The position numbers were made by a program, and so were the translations under genes. The notes under the pieces were generated by a model. It did not search any database, had not been told where the DNA came from, and was given only the letters and a program-made list of their open reading frames with translations. 64,000 bases of DNA, from assembly GCA_017513135.1 (NCBI GenBank), contig JAFWDH010000001.1:1-64000 (forward strand), written 5' to 3'. Position 1 is the first letter of the stretch; each line of letters opens with the position of its first letter. This stretch comes from Oscillospiraceae bacterium (GTDB lineage Bacteria > Bacillota > Clostridia > Oscillospirales > Ruminococcaceae). Shown here in pieces: positions 16,940-25,921 of the stretch.

Positions 16940-19450
16940 TCAGAACTCCAGTGCGGGAGTCCAGATGCGGTTGCCGTACAGGTCTGTGAACCTGTAGGTA
17001 ACGCTGAATGTCACGTCGCTGACATAAGCGCTCCCGAGCGTAAGGCCGGAAGAGCCAACGGTTATCGGGTCACCGAGCTTCATGGTGTCGGTATACGTAC
17101 CGTCATAGCTGTAGTAGTCACACAGGAACTGCAGCACATCGCCCTCTTCCACAGGCATGTTGCCCTTTGCGAACATCAGCTCGTTATCTTCACAGAACGG
17201 TCTCCATCCGGTTATGGAACCGCTCTTGTTCTCGCTTGAGTAAACTACCTCAAGGTTTACGAGAGAGGTGATCTCTTCGCCGGAATCATCAGTTCTTGTG
17301 AGAAGGGCAGGGATCCTGCCTCTGGTGACCCACGAACCGTCGTCATTGACGGTGTCAGAGGTCATGTAGTAGGAGACGAGGGTGCCGTTGACTGTAGTCC
17401 AGGATTTATCGTAGTCGAAGATGAGATCGTTGCCTTCGATGGTGAACAGGTTGTCCAGACCGAGGTCGACGAATCCGTTTCCGTCATCGACGAATACGTT
17501 CAGCTCTACTGTCTCGATGAGATCCCACTGTGAGTCTGTCAGAGATACACAGTTCTTTCCGGCTGAATTCTTTGTGATGAAGATATCACCCGGGTTGAGA
17601 TAGTTTTCCGAGATGTACTGAGCGCTGCGGCTGACGGCGCTGCCGTCGAACCAGCTGTACTCGGAAGGCATCGAGCGGCCGGACATCTGCGAGAGGAGCC
17701 CGATGATATCGGACGGGCTGATCGAGTAACCGGAAGACTGGCTGCCGGAACTGGTGTAATAATCTCCGAGCAGAGACCCGAGGGGGTTGCTGTAGCTGCC
17801 GCTGAAGAGGGAGCCCAGGTCGATCGATGAGCCGGACTGGCCGTAGTTGTATGTGGAGCTTGAGTGCGCTGCCTGACCGCTTGATGCGAGGGAGGCGAAC
17901 GTCTTTATGCACCTGGTGTATTCCTCATCGAATCCGATGCTGTTGTATGTACTCACTGCAGAGTTCATTGAGCGCATGGACTCATAGGGGAAAAAGATGG
18001 ATATGCCGTTTGCTCTGGAGATATTGGTGCGGTTGTACTTGATGCAGCTCCTGAGAGTTTCCGCGAGCAGCTTTGCCTCAGCTGACCCGAGACGGTCGCA
18101 GAAATCGGGGAGGTCTATCTGGTTGAGTCCGTTTCCTTCGGCGAACTGCCTTGTGTTGGCTCTGGCGTTGGAGACTGTCCTGTAGCTGTTTCCTTCTATA
18201 AGAGACGAGGTCGAGTTTGCGAAGCGGGTAAATACTTCCGGAACGACGCCTTCGAGTTCGGCCAGGTCGACACAGGAAAGGGTGACCATGGCACTGCGGT
18301 CAGCCTGCTGGCTGGCGGCGACGAAATCATCACAGATCTGCTTTGCCAGTGTTACCGTATCGATGGAAGTGTTTCTGGAAAGGGTAGTGAGCCAGTTGGT
18401 GTAGTACCAGCCGGCCCCGGGTTCAGTTTCTTCCGAGGCGATGATATAGTCCGCATACTTTGTGCAGACCATATCGGTCTCAAGAGTAGACATCAGGCAA
18501 GTGTCAAAACCGATCCAGTCAAAGATAACTCCCGCATCGGCGAGCGCCTTGTCGATCTCGGCGAGATCCATGGAGTCGCTTCCGCCGTTCTTTTCATCGT
18601 AACCGTATCCGGTGATCGAACCGCCGCCGTGATCCCAGAATATGAGGATGTTGCGGTTTGCGGGATATTTGGCCGAACAGTATCTGATGAACTCGGTCAG
18701 GGTAGAAGCGCTGACCATCGACTTGTTCCCAAAGTTGGATTCAAGAGTCTCAAGCTGGCCGCCGGACAGTACGCGGTAGATCTGATTGGAACCGGAAGAC
18801 ACTATCTGGTTGTGCCACTTCTTGCAGCCTCCGGTCTCCACGATGACTTTCACGTTGTCGCCGATCGTGGCCTTGGTCATCTCGACAAGGTCATTAGTGG
18901 CCATGCCGTATTTGGATTCAAGGTCGGTCCCGCACATATATACCATGATGGTGACGGTATCCTTCCCGTTCCCAAGAGCCTCGAATCTCTTCTCCCTGGC
19001 CTTCCCGCTTGAGGTGTTTCCGGAGTTGCCGGAAGGCTGCGGGGTCACGACCGGAGTCGGATCAGTGTTAGGCTTCGGATCCGTGACTGGCGTCTGTGTG
19101 GTTCCCGGAGTCGGAGTCGGATCGACGACCGACGGAGCCGCGAAGCTGCTGCGGATGAACGCAAACACTGCAATGACAGCTACTGCGATGAGCAGGATGC
19201 GGCGTGCCTTTTTGGGCAGTCTGCTGAACAGCGCGAACAATCCGAGCAGAGCCAGGGGATTCACTGAACCTCCTCTGCCTGAACCTGCACGTCCGGATGA
19301 ACTGCCGGAAGAAGGACGGTGGTCGCCGGATGAACCCGGTCTGCCTCCGGATCCGACCGGACCCGTTCCGGCAGAGCCGTTGAGATTGACGTTTACTGAA
19401 CCCTGAGGTTCGGAACGCTCTCTGCTGTGAGGCCTGTTTTCTTTGTCCAT
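16940..19450 (-). CDS. Clostripain-related cysteine peptidase (family C11)
   Basis: An 836-residue membrane-anchored protein. Residues 1-65 are Gly/Ser/Arg-rich and disordered, a membrane helix lies at about 82-100, and a Pro/Thr linker at 108-150. The C11 domain starts with 'TVTIMVYMCGTDLES'; the catalytic histidine is H274 in 'FWDHGGG' and the cysteine C318 in 'GFDTCLMS'. The last 250 residues are beta-rich and of unknown role. The topology (N-terminal cytoplasmic tail, one helix) places the peptidase outside. An Arg-specific cleavage is typical of the family but is not shown here. Confidence 0.88.
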   Translation of the reverse strand: MDKENRPHSRERSEPQGSVNVNLNGSAGTGPVGSGGRPGSSGDHRPSSGSSSGRAGSGRGGSVNPLALLGLFALFSRLPKKARRILLIAVAVIAVFAFIRSSFAAPSVVDPTPTPGTTQTPVTDPKPNTDPTPVVTPQPSGNSGNTSSGKAREKRFEALGNGKDTVTIMVYMCGTDLESKYGMATNDLVEMTKATIGDNVKVIVETGGCKKWHNQIVSSGSNQIYRVLSGGQLETLESNFGNKSMVSASTLTEFIRYCSAKYPANRNILIFWDHGGGSITGYGYDEKNGGSDSMDLAEIDKALADAGVIFDWIGFDTCLMSTLETDMVCTKYADYIIASEETEPGAGWYYTNWLTTLSRNTSIDTVTLAKQICDDFVAASQQADRSAMVTLSCVDLAELEGVVPEVFTRFANSTSSLIEGNSYRTVSNARANTRQFAEGNGLNQIDLPDFCDRLGSAEAKLLAETLRSCIKYNRTNISRANGISIFFPYESMRSMNSAVSTYNSIGFDEEYTRCIKTFASLASSGQAAHSSSTYNYGQSGSSIDLGSLFSGSYSNPLGSLLGDYYTSSGSQSSGYSISPSDIIGLLSQMSGRSMPSEYSWFDGSAVSRSAQYISENYLNPGDIFITKNSAGKNCVSLTDSQWDLIETVELNVFVDDGNGFVDLGLDNLFTIEGNDLIFDYDKSWTTVNGTLVSYYMTSDTVNDDGSWVTRGRIPALLTRTDDSGEEITSLVNLEVVYSSENKSGSITGWRPFCEDNELMFAKGNMPVEEGDVLQFLCDYYSYDGTYTDTMKLGDPITVGSSGLTLGSAYVSDVTFSVTYRFTDLYGNRIWTPALEF

Positions 19451-19564
19451 ATGAACTCTCCTCGTGTTTCAGACTAATGATTTCTTTATAAAAGAAAGTA
19501 TACCATTATATCGAATCAATATTGCAATCGTTGTGTCCCGGCGTACATAACTGTTTTCAGATTG

Positions 19565-20239
19565 TTAATATGTGCGTTCGTTCTGTGACAGCCGGCTGAT
19601 CACTTCTCCAAAATCCTTCCATGGAAATGAATCGGGCGGCGGATATGAGAATGACAGTCTTTGGCCTGTTACAGGGTGGTCGAAGGCTAGACTGTAAGAC
19701 CATAGCGCCAGGGGACAGTTTATGCTGCTCCCGTATCTTCTGTCACCAAGGAGCGGATGCTTTCTGGACGAGAACTGGACCCGTATCTGGTGGGTCCTTC
19801 CCGAATGGAGCCGGACCGAGACAAGAGTGCGGTCATTTCTTTCCGCAAGAACGCTGTATGAGAGAGAGGCTTCTCTCACTCCTTTCCTCATCCTGTCCAC
19901 CGTATAGCTGCGGTTCTTTCTGCTGTCATGGAACAGGAGATCTGTGAGCACGCCGTCACCGGCCTCCATTGAACCGGAGATCACTGCAAGATAGGTTTTT
20001 TCCGCATCTCCCTGAGGCGAGAAGGATACCGACATGGCTGCGGCCGCTGTCCTTGTGAGCGCGTACACCATCACGCCCGCGGCTTCACGGTCCAGTCTGT
20101 GCACACAGAATATATCCTGTATGCACAGCTGTTGTCCGATAACAGACGGAAGACCGGGATCCTCAGAAAGGAGTCCCGGTTCCTTGATGCAGCAGACGAG
20201 TGCTTCGTCCCTATACAGTATGCGGATATCTTCTGTCAT
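19565..20239 (-). CDS. RluA-family pseudouridine synthase
   Basis: A 224-residue enzyme that isomerises uridine to pseudouridine in rRNA or tRNA. 'FCVHRLDREAAGVMVYALT' holds the catalytic aspartate of the HRLD motif, and 'RLHSGRTHQIRVQFSSRKHPLLGDRRYG' is the conserved second block. There is no N-terminal S4 domain, so it is a short RluA type. It starts 12 bases after the uracil-DNA glycosylase and is probably cotranscribed. Confidence 0.9.
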   Translation of the reverse strand: MTEDIRILYRDEALVCCIKEPGLLSEDPGLPSVIGQQLCIQDIFCVHRLDREAAGVMVYALTRTAAAAMSVSFSPQGDAEKTYLAVISGSMEAGDGVLTDLLFHDSRKNRSYTVDRMRKGVREASLSYSVLAERNDRTLVSVRLHSGRTHQIRVQFSSRKHPLLGDRRYGSSINCPLALWSYSLAFDHPVTGQRLSFSYPPPDSFPWKDFGEVISRLSQNERTY

Positions 20240-20251
20240 TTAAGATAAATA

Positions 20252-20815
20252 TCATTCAAGGCTGAAATGCCTGTTGTACGCTATGTCATACAGAGCATCG
20301 AAGTCATCCATCGTAGCGGATTTATATGAGGGATTGCGCAGCAGCGCAGCCGGATGGAACGTAGCCATGATAAGGCGGTTGTTCCGCATAAAAACCTCTC
20401 CATGCTGTTTAGTGACCTGAAAATCAGGTGAGATGAGCTGCTTTGCGGCTATACGGCCCAGACATACGATGATCTTCGGGTCGATGATCCGTATCTGCTC
20501 CATGAGATATCCGATACAGCGCTCCTCTTCTGCGGGAAGCGGATCTCTGTTCTGCGGAGGTCGGCATTTGACTATATTGCCGATAAAGACTTCTTCTCTT
20601 TTGATCCCGCTTGCAGCAAGGAAATCATTGAGCATGCGCCCGGCAGCGCCTACGAACGGCTCACCGGTCTCGTCCTCGTTTTTGCCGGGGGCTTCCCCGA
20701 CGAACATGATATCTGCGTTTGGATTCCCGGAACCGAAAACGGCATTGATGCGGGTCGCGCTGAGCGGACAGTTTATGCACGTGCGGACTTTTTCTCTGAG
20801 CTCGTCAAGTGTCAT
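20252..20815 (-). CDS. Family 4 uracil-DNA glycosylase (Fe-S)
   Basis: A 187-residue DNA repair enzyme that removes uracil. Cysteines C13, C16, C84 and C100 match the 4Fe-4S ligands of family 4, 'GEAPGKNED' is motif A, and 'ATFHPAALL' carries the motif B histidine. The start is moved from the longest frame to ATG 20815 because GGAGGTGATC lies 5-10 bases upstream and the family begins there. An extended -10 (TGCTATACT) lies about 40 bases upstream on this strand. Confidence 0.92.
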   Translation of the reverse strand: MTLDELREKVRTCINCPLSATRINAVFGSGNPNADIMFVGEAPGKNEDETGEPFVGAAGRMLNDFLAASGIKREEVFIGNIVKCRPPQNRDPLPAEEERCIGYLMEQIRIIDPKIIVCLGRIAAKQLISPDFQVTKQHGEVFMRNNRLIMATFHPAALLRNPSYKSATMDDFDALYDIAYNRHFSLE

Positions 20816-20935
20816 TCGGATCACCTCCGAGTCAAAGTATAGCACAGCATATTACTTGCTTGAATAAAGGGTGCAGGAAATAGTAAAATCGAATTACGGA
20901 ATACGAAAAACAATTGATAATGAGGTATTGAGAAT

Positions 20936-21508
20936 ATGGCAAGCGTTATTGTAGAAATCTCTGCAAGACATGTACATGTTACAGAAGAAGATCTTCATAC
21001 CCTGTTCGGAGAAGGATATGAACTGACTGTCAAGAAGATGCTGTCCCAGCCCGGTCAGTTTGCCTCCAACGAAAGAGTCACCATAGTCGGACCGAAGCGT
21101 TCCCTCGAGAACGTCTCCATACTGGGACCCTGCAGGAAGCAGAGCCAGGTAGAGATCTCCGCGACTGATGCGCGTTCCATCGGCATTTCCGCACCTGTAC
21201 GCGAGAGCGGTGACCTCGCCGGAAGCCCCGGCTGCAAGCTCATCGGACCTGCCGGTGAAGTCGATCTCACGGAAGGCGTGATCGTCGCGAAACGTCACAT
21301 CCACCTCGACACGAAGACAGCTGCAGAATTCGGACTTGAAGACAAGCAGGTGGTATCGGCGAAGGTCGAGACCGCTGACCGTTCTCTCATCTTCGGGGAT
21401 GTCGTCGTACGCGTGTCCGACAGCTACGCTCCCGCGATGCATGTCGACACCGACGAAGGAAACGCCGCAGGAATATCCGGCACGCCCGAAGTCACGATCA
21501 TCAAATAA
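20936..21508 (+). CDS. pduL: Phosphate propanoyltransferase (PduL type)
   Basis: A 190-residue phosphotransacylase of the PduL family, unrelated to Pta. Both family repeats show their zinc histidines: 'SARHVHV' near the start and 'AKRHIHLD' at about 122-128. It moves acyl groups between CoA and phosphate, usually acetyl or propionyl. No microcompartment shell gene, acetate kinase or propanediol gene is nearby and no encapsulation peptide is seen, so here it probably acts as a free cytoplasmic phosphotransacetylase. Confidence 0.9.
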   Translation: MASVIVEISARHVHVTEEDLHTLFGEGYELTVKKMLSQPGQFASNERVTIVGPKRSLENVSILGPCRKQSQVEISATDARSIGISAPVRESGDLAGSPGCKLIGPAGEVDLTEGVIVAKRHIHLDTKTAAEFGLEDKQVVSAKVETADRSLIFGDVVVRVSDSYAPAMHVDTDEGNAAGISGTPEVTIIK

Positions 21509-21528
21509 CTGCTTACGGAGAAACATTT

Positions 21529-21554
21529 CAGGGGATCTCGCCAGAGGTCCCCTG
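21529..21554 (+). terminator. Terminator after pduL
   Basis: Arms CAGGGGA and TCCCCTG with an inner TCT/AGA pairing lie 21 bases past the stop and are followed by a mixed T-rich tract. Confidence 0.65.
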
Positions 21555-21613
21555 TCTTATCTTCTGACGTGTGCAGTAGGGTCATCCGGGGAGGTCCGTA
21601 AGCCTTTGTTTTC

Positions 21614-21642
21614 TTGAATGTCAGGGAGCTGTAGACTATAAT
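21614..21642 (+). promoter_or_regulatory. Promoter of the SRP RNA gene
   Basis: TTGAAT at 21614-21619 and TATAAT at 21637-21642 are exactly 17 bases apart. The expected start is about ten bases before the RNA stem begins. Confidence 0.85.
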
Positions 21643-21659
21643 TATCATTAACAAGCTTT

Positions 21660-21789
21660 CCGGACGGCGGAAAGATAGGCAGAGCCTGCGCGATGCGAAC
21701 CTGCGAACCAGGTCAGGGCGGGAACGCAGCAGCCTTAAGCTTGCGTCGCGTGCGACGCAGTCAACTTTGCCTGTCTTTCTGCCGTCCGG
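21660..21789 (+). ncRNA. ffs: Signal recognition particle RNA (4.5S/small SRP RNA)
   Basis: The apical hairpin shows the universal SRP sequence: GAACC, AGGTCAGG, then GGGAACGCAGCAGCC. The flanks form one long stem that closes with CCGGACGGC (21660-21668) and GCCGTCCGG (21781-21789), followed by TTTT. It binds Ffh and targets membrane proteins. The position directly before dnaX is classic for Firmicutes. Reading frames through it are not genes. Confidence 0.95.
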
Positions 21790-21806
21790 TTTTGGCGGGG
21801 AATTAT

Positions 21807-23429
21807 ATGAAACTTGCGCTCTACAGAAAATACCGGCCTGCGCAGTTCAGCGACGTCGTCGGGCAGGAGGACATAATCACTGCTCTCCGCAACCAGATAA
21901 TCGCAGGACGCACCGGACACGCATACCTGTTCACCGGAGTCAGGGGAACGGGCAAGACTACGGTCGCCCGCATGCTTGCCAAAGCCGTCAACTGTCCCAA
22001 CACGAAGGACGGGGAGCCGTGCGGCGAGTGCGAGATATGCAGGGGTATCGACAGCGGAGCGATACTTGACGTTACAGAGATCGACGCGGCATCCAATAAC
22101 AAGGTGGATGATGTCCGTGATCTTCTGGATGAGACGTCATATACCCCGGCAGTCTGCAGGATGAGAGTGTACATCGTCGACGAGGTGCATATGCTTACGA
22201 TGCAGGCGTTCAACGCACTGCTCAAGACGCTTGAGGAGCCGCCTCAGCATGTGATGTTCATCCTTGCAACTACTGAGGTGCAGAAAGTGCCTGCTACGAT
22301 CCTTTCCAGATGTCAGAGATTCGATTTCAAGAGGATACCCGAAGACATGATCGCCGAAAGGGTGAGGTATGTTGCCTCCCGTGAGGGGATCAAGGTGACC
22401 GATGAGGCTTCCTCGCTCATAGCGAGGCTGGCGGACGGGGCTCTGAGAGACGCGCTCTCGCTGCTTGACACATGCGCTTCGCTGGACGGAAACGTCGATG
22501 AGGAAGTCGTCAAGAGACTTGCCGGCGTGACCGACAGAGAGTACCTTTTCGATCTGGCCGGGTGTATAAAGAACAGGAACATAACCGGAGCGCTCGGTAT
22601 CATCTCAGAGCTTTACAATAATTCAATGGATCCGGTAAGACTGCTCCCCGAGCTCATAAGGCACTACAGGAACCTGCTCATGGTCCGGGTCGGAAAGGTC
22701 ACGCTGAACGACTGTTCATCCGCGATGCAGAAAAGGTACGAGGATGAGAGCGGGGATTATTCCGAAACGGAGATACTGGACTGCCTGGATGTTCTCAGCG
22801 ATGCCTCAGACAGGATGTCGAGATCGCTGGACAGGGAGATCACTCTGGAACTGGCAGTCATAGCGCTGGCAGGGGGAAGAAGCGGTACACGCCGCCCGTC
22901 ACCTACTGCGGGATCCGCAAGCGCTGCTGTACGCAGGGAACGCGGCTCAGGTGAAGCGCCTGCCCCGGAAGCTGCAAAAGAAACGGTAAATGACGATAAA
23001 GCCGCACTGAAGGAAAAGACGGAGCCTGCGGCAGAGAAAAAAGCTCCGGCTGCAGCAGAGCAGGAGACTTCGGCGGAAGAGCCTCAGGCGGCGGAAAAGA
23101 CTGCAGGGCTTCTTGACAGGTGGGATGACTGTGTAGCGGAGATCAGGGAAAAGAACCGCACGCTCGGCGCTCTGCTCAAGAATTCTCTCGCTCATCTGAC
23201 GGATACGCATCTGCTGATAGAAGCCAACCCGATGGCTATCAAATTCATCAGAGACAACGAAGACAGCAGGACGACCATAAAGGAAGCGGTCGCTTCCGTT
23301 ACAGGTCTGAGACTCCCTGTAGGACCATGGAAGGACGGCAGCGAGATCAGACAGGAAAAAGATGATAACGGCCTCGAGGAGTTCCTCAGAATGGCGGAAG
23401 AGGCCGGAGTGGAAGTTGAAAGGGAATGA
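21807..23429 (+). CDS. dnaX: DNA polymerase III subunit gamma/tau
   Basis: A 540-residue clamp-loader ATPase. Walker A is GVRGTGKTT at 44-52, the zinc ligands are C63, C72, C75 and C78, and Walker B is 'VYIVDEVHML'. A Glu/Ala/Lys-rich hinge at about 355-430 leads to a tau-type C-terminal domain. The start is moved to ATG 21807, because the longer frame begins inside the SRP RNA and homologues begin MxLALYRKYRP. The Shine-Dalgarno sequence is weak (GGCGGGG). First of the dnaX-ybaB-recR operon. Confidence 0.95.
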   Translation: MKLALYRKYRPAQFSDVVGQEDIITALRNQIIAGRTGHAYLFTGVRGTGKTTVARMLAKAVNCPNTKDGEPCGECEICRGIDSGAILDVTEIDAASNNKVDDVRDLLDETSYTPAVCRMRVYIVDEVHMLTMQAFNALLKTLEEPPQHVMFILATTEVQKVPATILSRCQRFDFKRIPEDMIAERVRYVASREGIKVTDEASSLIARLADGALRDALSLLDTCASLDGNVDEEVVKRLAGVTDREYLFDLAGCIKNRNITGALGIISELYNNSMDPVRLLPELIRHYRNLLMVRVGKVTLNDCSSAMQKRYEDESGDYSETEILDCLDVLSDASDRMSRSLDREITLELAVIALAGGRSGTRRPSPTAGSASAAVRRERGSGEAPAPEAAKETVNDDKAALKEKTEPAAEKKAPAAAEQETSAEEPQAAEKTAGLLDRWDDCVAEIREKNRTLGALLKNSLAHLTDTHLLIEANPMAIKFIRDNEDSRTTIKEAVASVTGLRLPVGPWKDGSEIRQEKDDNGLEEFLRMAEEAGVEVERE

Positions 23430-23433
23430 TACT

Positions 23434-23775
23434 ATGAAGGCAAGAGTACCGGATGGATACGGAAAGCAGAGCCGCAATCAGATGATAGAGAGGCTCAATC
23501 AGATGCAGGCGGAGATGGAGGCGGCTCAGGCGGAGCTGTCCGAAAAGGAATACACTGCCTCCGCAGGCGGCGGAATGGTGGAAGCCACTGTCAACGGTTC
23601 CCACAAAGTCATATCCGTCAATATCAAACCGGAGGTCGTGGATCCGGATGATACAGAAATGCTGGGAGACCTCGTGGCTGCTGCTGTTAATGCTGCGGTC
23701 GAGGAGGCTTCAAAAGACTACGAAAGCAGGATGGGAAGCATCACCGGAGGTCTTGAGATCCCCGGCCTGAGGTGA
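23434..23775 (+). CDS. YbaB/EbfC family nucleoid-associated protein
   Basis: A 113-residue DNA-binding protein. 'MIERLNQMQAEMEAAQAELSEKEYTASAGGGMVEATVNGSHKVISVNIKPEVVDPDD' is the family core: an N-terminal helix followed by a strand pair. ATG 23434 is chosen on family length and position between dnaX and recR; a GAAAGGGA ribosome binding site lies in front. Confidence 0.93.
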   Translation: MKARVPDGYGKQSRNQMIERLNQMQAEMEAAQAELSEKEYTASAGGGMVEATVNGSHKVISVNIKPEVVDPDDTEMLGDLVAAAVNAAVEEASKDYESRMGSITGGLEIPGLR

Positions 23776-23779
23776 TCAG

Positions 23780-24379
23780 ATGGCGAATATCATACCGTCT
23801 CTGGACAAACTGATTGACTGCTTTGCCGCGCTTCCCGGCGTCGGCAGGAAGTCTGCATCAAGGTTCGCATATCACATACTGGACATACCCGAGGAGCAGG
23901 CGATGGAATTCTCGCAGGCAATAGCCGATGTGAGAAGGAACGTCCATCAGTGTCCTGTATGTCACAACCTTACGGATACGGAGGAATGCTCCATCTGCAG
24001 CGATGAGAACAGGGACAGAAGCATCATCTGCGTGGTAGAGAGCCCCAGAGACGTCAGTTCCATAGAGAAGACCAGGGAGTATAAGGGACTCTATCATGTG
24101 CTGCACGGTCTTATCAGCCCTCTGGACGGGATCGGACCCGAACAGCTGTTCATAAAGCAGCTGATCACAAGAGCGGCGGATGACTCGGTCAAGGAGGTCA
24201 TAATGGCGACAAACCCCACAGTGGAGGGGGAGTCCACGGCCATGTACATATCAAAACTCATCAAACCTCTGGGCGTCAGGGTGACAAGACTTGCGACCGG
24301 AGTTCCGGTCGGAGGAAATCTGGAGTACGCTGATGAGATGACCCTTTTCAAAGCACTTGAAGGGAGAAGCGAGATCTGA
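23780..24379 (+). CDS. recR: Recombination mediator RecR
   Basis: A 199-residue repair protein that helps load RecA with RecF and RecO. The helix-hairpin-helix '[17 protein letters not shown]' is followed by a four-cysteine zinc finger ('[16 protein letters not shown]') and a Toprim domain with 'VVESPRDV' and the Walker B-like C-terminal segment. Four bases after ybaB; part of the dnaX operon. Confidence 0.97.
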   Translation: MANIIPSLDKLIDCFAALPGVGRKSASRFAYHILDIPEEQAMEFSQAIADVRRNVHQCPVCHNLTDTEECSICSDENRDRSIICVVESPRDVSSIEKTREYKGLYHVLHGLISPLDGIGPEQLFIKQLITRAADDSVKEVIMATNPTVEGESTAMYISKLIKPLGVRVTRLATGVPVGGNLEYADEMTLFKALEGRSEI

Positions 24380-24395
24380 AAGGAGGACAGGAGTC

Positions 24396-24869
24396 GTGGC
24401 TGCTGATAAAAAGAAGAACGGCAACAGAACGATAGCTGACAACAGAAAAGCCCGCCACGACTATTATGTGCTCGAGAGCTATGAGGCGGGGATCGAACTG
24501 GCGGGTACTGAAGTGAAATCGATCCGCGAGGGGGGAGTCAACCTCAAGGACTGCTACTGCAGGGTCGACAACGGTGAGCTCAAGGTTTACGGAATGCATA
24601 TCAGTCCCTATACCAAGGGCAACATCTTCAATAAGGATCCGCTCAGGATCAGAAGGCTCCTCATGCACAAAAAGGAGATACTCAGACTCTACTACAGGGT
24701 CAAGCAGGACGGACTGACACTGGTGCCTCTGTCACTCTATTTCAAGGGAAGCAACGTCAAGGTCCAGCTTGGGCTCTGCAAGGGAAAAAAGAATTATGAT
24801 AAACGAGCCACTGAAGCAGCGCGGGAGATGAACCGCGAAGCGGACAGGGCTATGAAGATCAGACACTAG
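24396..24869 (+). CDS. smpB: SsrA-binding protein SmpB
   Basis: A 157-residue partner of tmRNA in ribosome rescue. '[34 protein letters not shown]' is the conserved start of the OB fold, and the basic C-terminal tail ends in '[14 protein letters not shown]'. GTG 24396 is taken as start because AAAGGAGG lies 10 bases upstream; the longer frame would overlap recR. The tmRNA gene lies one gene further on, so both rescue factors are linked. Confidence 0.96.
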   Translation: MAADKKKNGNRTIADNRKARHDYYVLESYEAGIELAGTEVKSIREGGVNLKDCYCRVDNGELKVYGMHISPYTKGNIFNKDPLRIRRLLMHKKEILRLYYRVKQDGLTLVPLSLYFKGSNVKVQLGLCKGKKNYDKRATEAAREMNREADRAMKIRH

Positions 24870-24881
24870 GAGAGAAAGAGA

Positions 24882-25412
24882 ATGTCTAATCCAGAAGTGA
24901 CTATCACAATGAGATCCGGCCAGGTCATGAAGGGTGAGCTTTATCCCGAAACGGCTCCCCAGACAGTCGCCAATTTTATCAGCCTGGCAAACAGGGGGTT
25001 CTATGACGGACTCATCTTCCACAGGGTCATACCGGGATTCATGATCCAGGGAGGAGACCCGCAGGGAATAGGTATCGGAGGCCCGGGATACTCGATCCGC
25101 GGAGAATTCACGGCGAACGGGTTCGACGGCAACGACATAGCCCATACTACCGGAGTCCTTTCCATGGCGAGGGCACAGCATCCGGATTCAGCCGGAAGCC
25201 AGTTCTTCATCATGGTGGACGATGCGCCGCACCTTGACGGACAGTACGCAGCATTCGGCAGGATAACCGAGAATACGGAAGCGGCTATTGCCATATCCAG
25301 GGTGAGAAGGGATATGAGGGACAAGCCCCTTGAACCTCAGGTCATAGATACCATAAGAGTCGAGACGTTCGGCGAGGATTACGGTGAGCCGGAAAAGCTG
25401 AACGAGAGATGA
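24882..25412 (+). CDS. Peptidyl-prolyl cis-trans isomerase, cyclophilin type
   Basis: A 176-residue cytoplasmic cyclophilin. 'NFISLANRGFYDGLIFHRVIPGFMIQGGDPQG' and 'GVLSMARAQHPDSAGSQFFIMVDDAPHLDGQYAAFGRI' contain the catalytic Arg, Phe, Met and Gln positions of the family. No signal peptide. AGGAGAGAAAGAG lies just before the ATG. Between smpB and ssrA. Confidence 0.94.
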   Translation: MSNPEVTITMRSGQVMKGELYPETAPQTVANFISLANRGFYDGLIFHRVIPGFMIQGGDPQGIGIGGPGYSIRGEFTANGFDGNDIAHTTGVLSMARAQHPDSAGSQFFIMVDDAPHLDGQYAAFGRITENTEAAIAISRVRRDMRDKPLEPQVIDTIRVETFGEDYGEPEKLNER

Positions 25413-25419
25413 TATATCA

Positions 25420-25765
25420 GGGGGTGTAAAGGTTTCGACGGGGATTTCGAAACATGGGCAGCGGGCAGCGGTGAGGAACCGCTATAAAAGCCTCACAAAA
25501 AATAACTGACAACAATCCTGTTGCCATAGCGGCTTAATGCCGCTCGTCGTGGTATGTGAGACCGCATAGCATATCACGGCGTAGAATGATGCGGTGAACG
25601 TGAGCAGGTCAAAGCTTTGAGCCCTGCCACGTAAAGTATGAAGCTACCGGACCTGAAGCATGTATGTCTGCGTCAGGCGAGGGAATCTCAAACGATATAC
25701 TGCGCCCGGAGACACCTGTGCGGACAGATTTTCGGACAGGAGTTCGATTCTCCTCACCTCCACCA
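25420..25765 (+). ncRNA. ssrA: Transfer-messenger RNA (tmRNA)
   Basis: The 5' end GGGGGTGTAAAGGTTTCGACGG and the 3' end TTCGATTCTCCTCACCTCCACCA are the conserved tRNA-like ends; GGGGGTG pairs with CACCTCC and the CCA end is encoded. The tag frame runs from GCC at 25490 to TAA at 25535 and reads ASQKITDNNPVAIAA, with the small hydrophobic end that proteases recognise. Total length about 346 bases. Open frames crossing it are not genes. Confidence 0.95.
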
Positions 25766-25831
25766 ACATACACGGTATGCGGACACCATCCCTCAAGCCG
25801 GAGAATACCGGCAGTGTTCACGCAGAGGTCC

Positions 25832-25868
25832 GGTATCACAGCCGAGATATACTGCCGGCTGTGATACC
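25832..25868 (+). terminator. Hairpin after tmRNA, probable terminator
   Basis: A perfect 12-base inverted repeat, GGTATCACAGCC with GGCTGTGATACC, is followed by GTCTTTGTTT. The T tract is interrupted. Confidence 0.65.
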
Positions 25869-25921
25869 GTCTTTGTTTATCAGTAATGACCGGTTGATCC
25901 GGGGCTCACAAGGAGGAAGGA

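Noticed and set aside
23037-23042. Six A residues in dnaX as a possible frameshift site making gamma
   Set aside because: The codon phase is GAG AAA AAA GCT, not A AAA AAG, no clear stimulatory stem follows, and six A residues are short for slippage; the tau frame is continuous.
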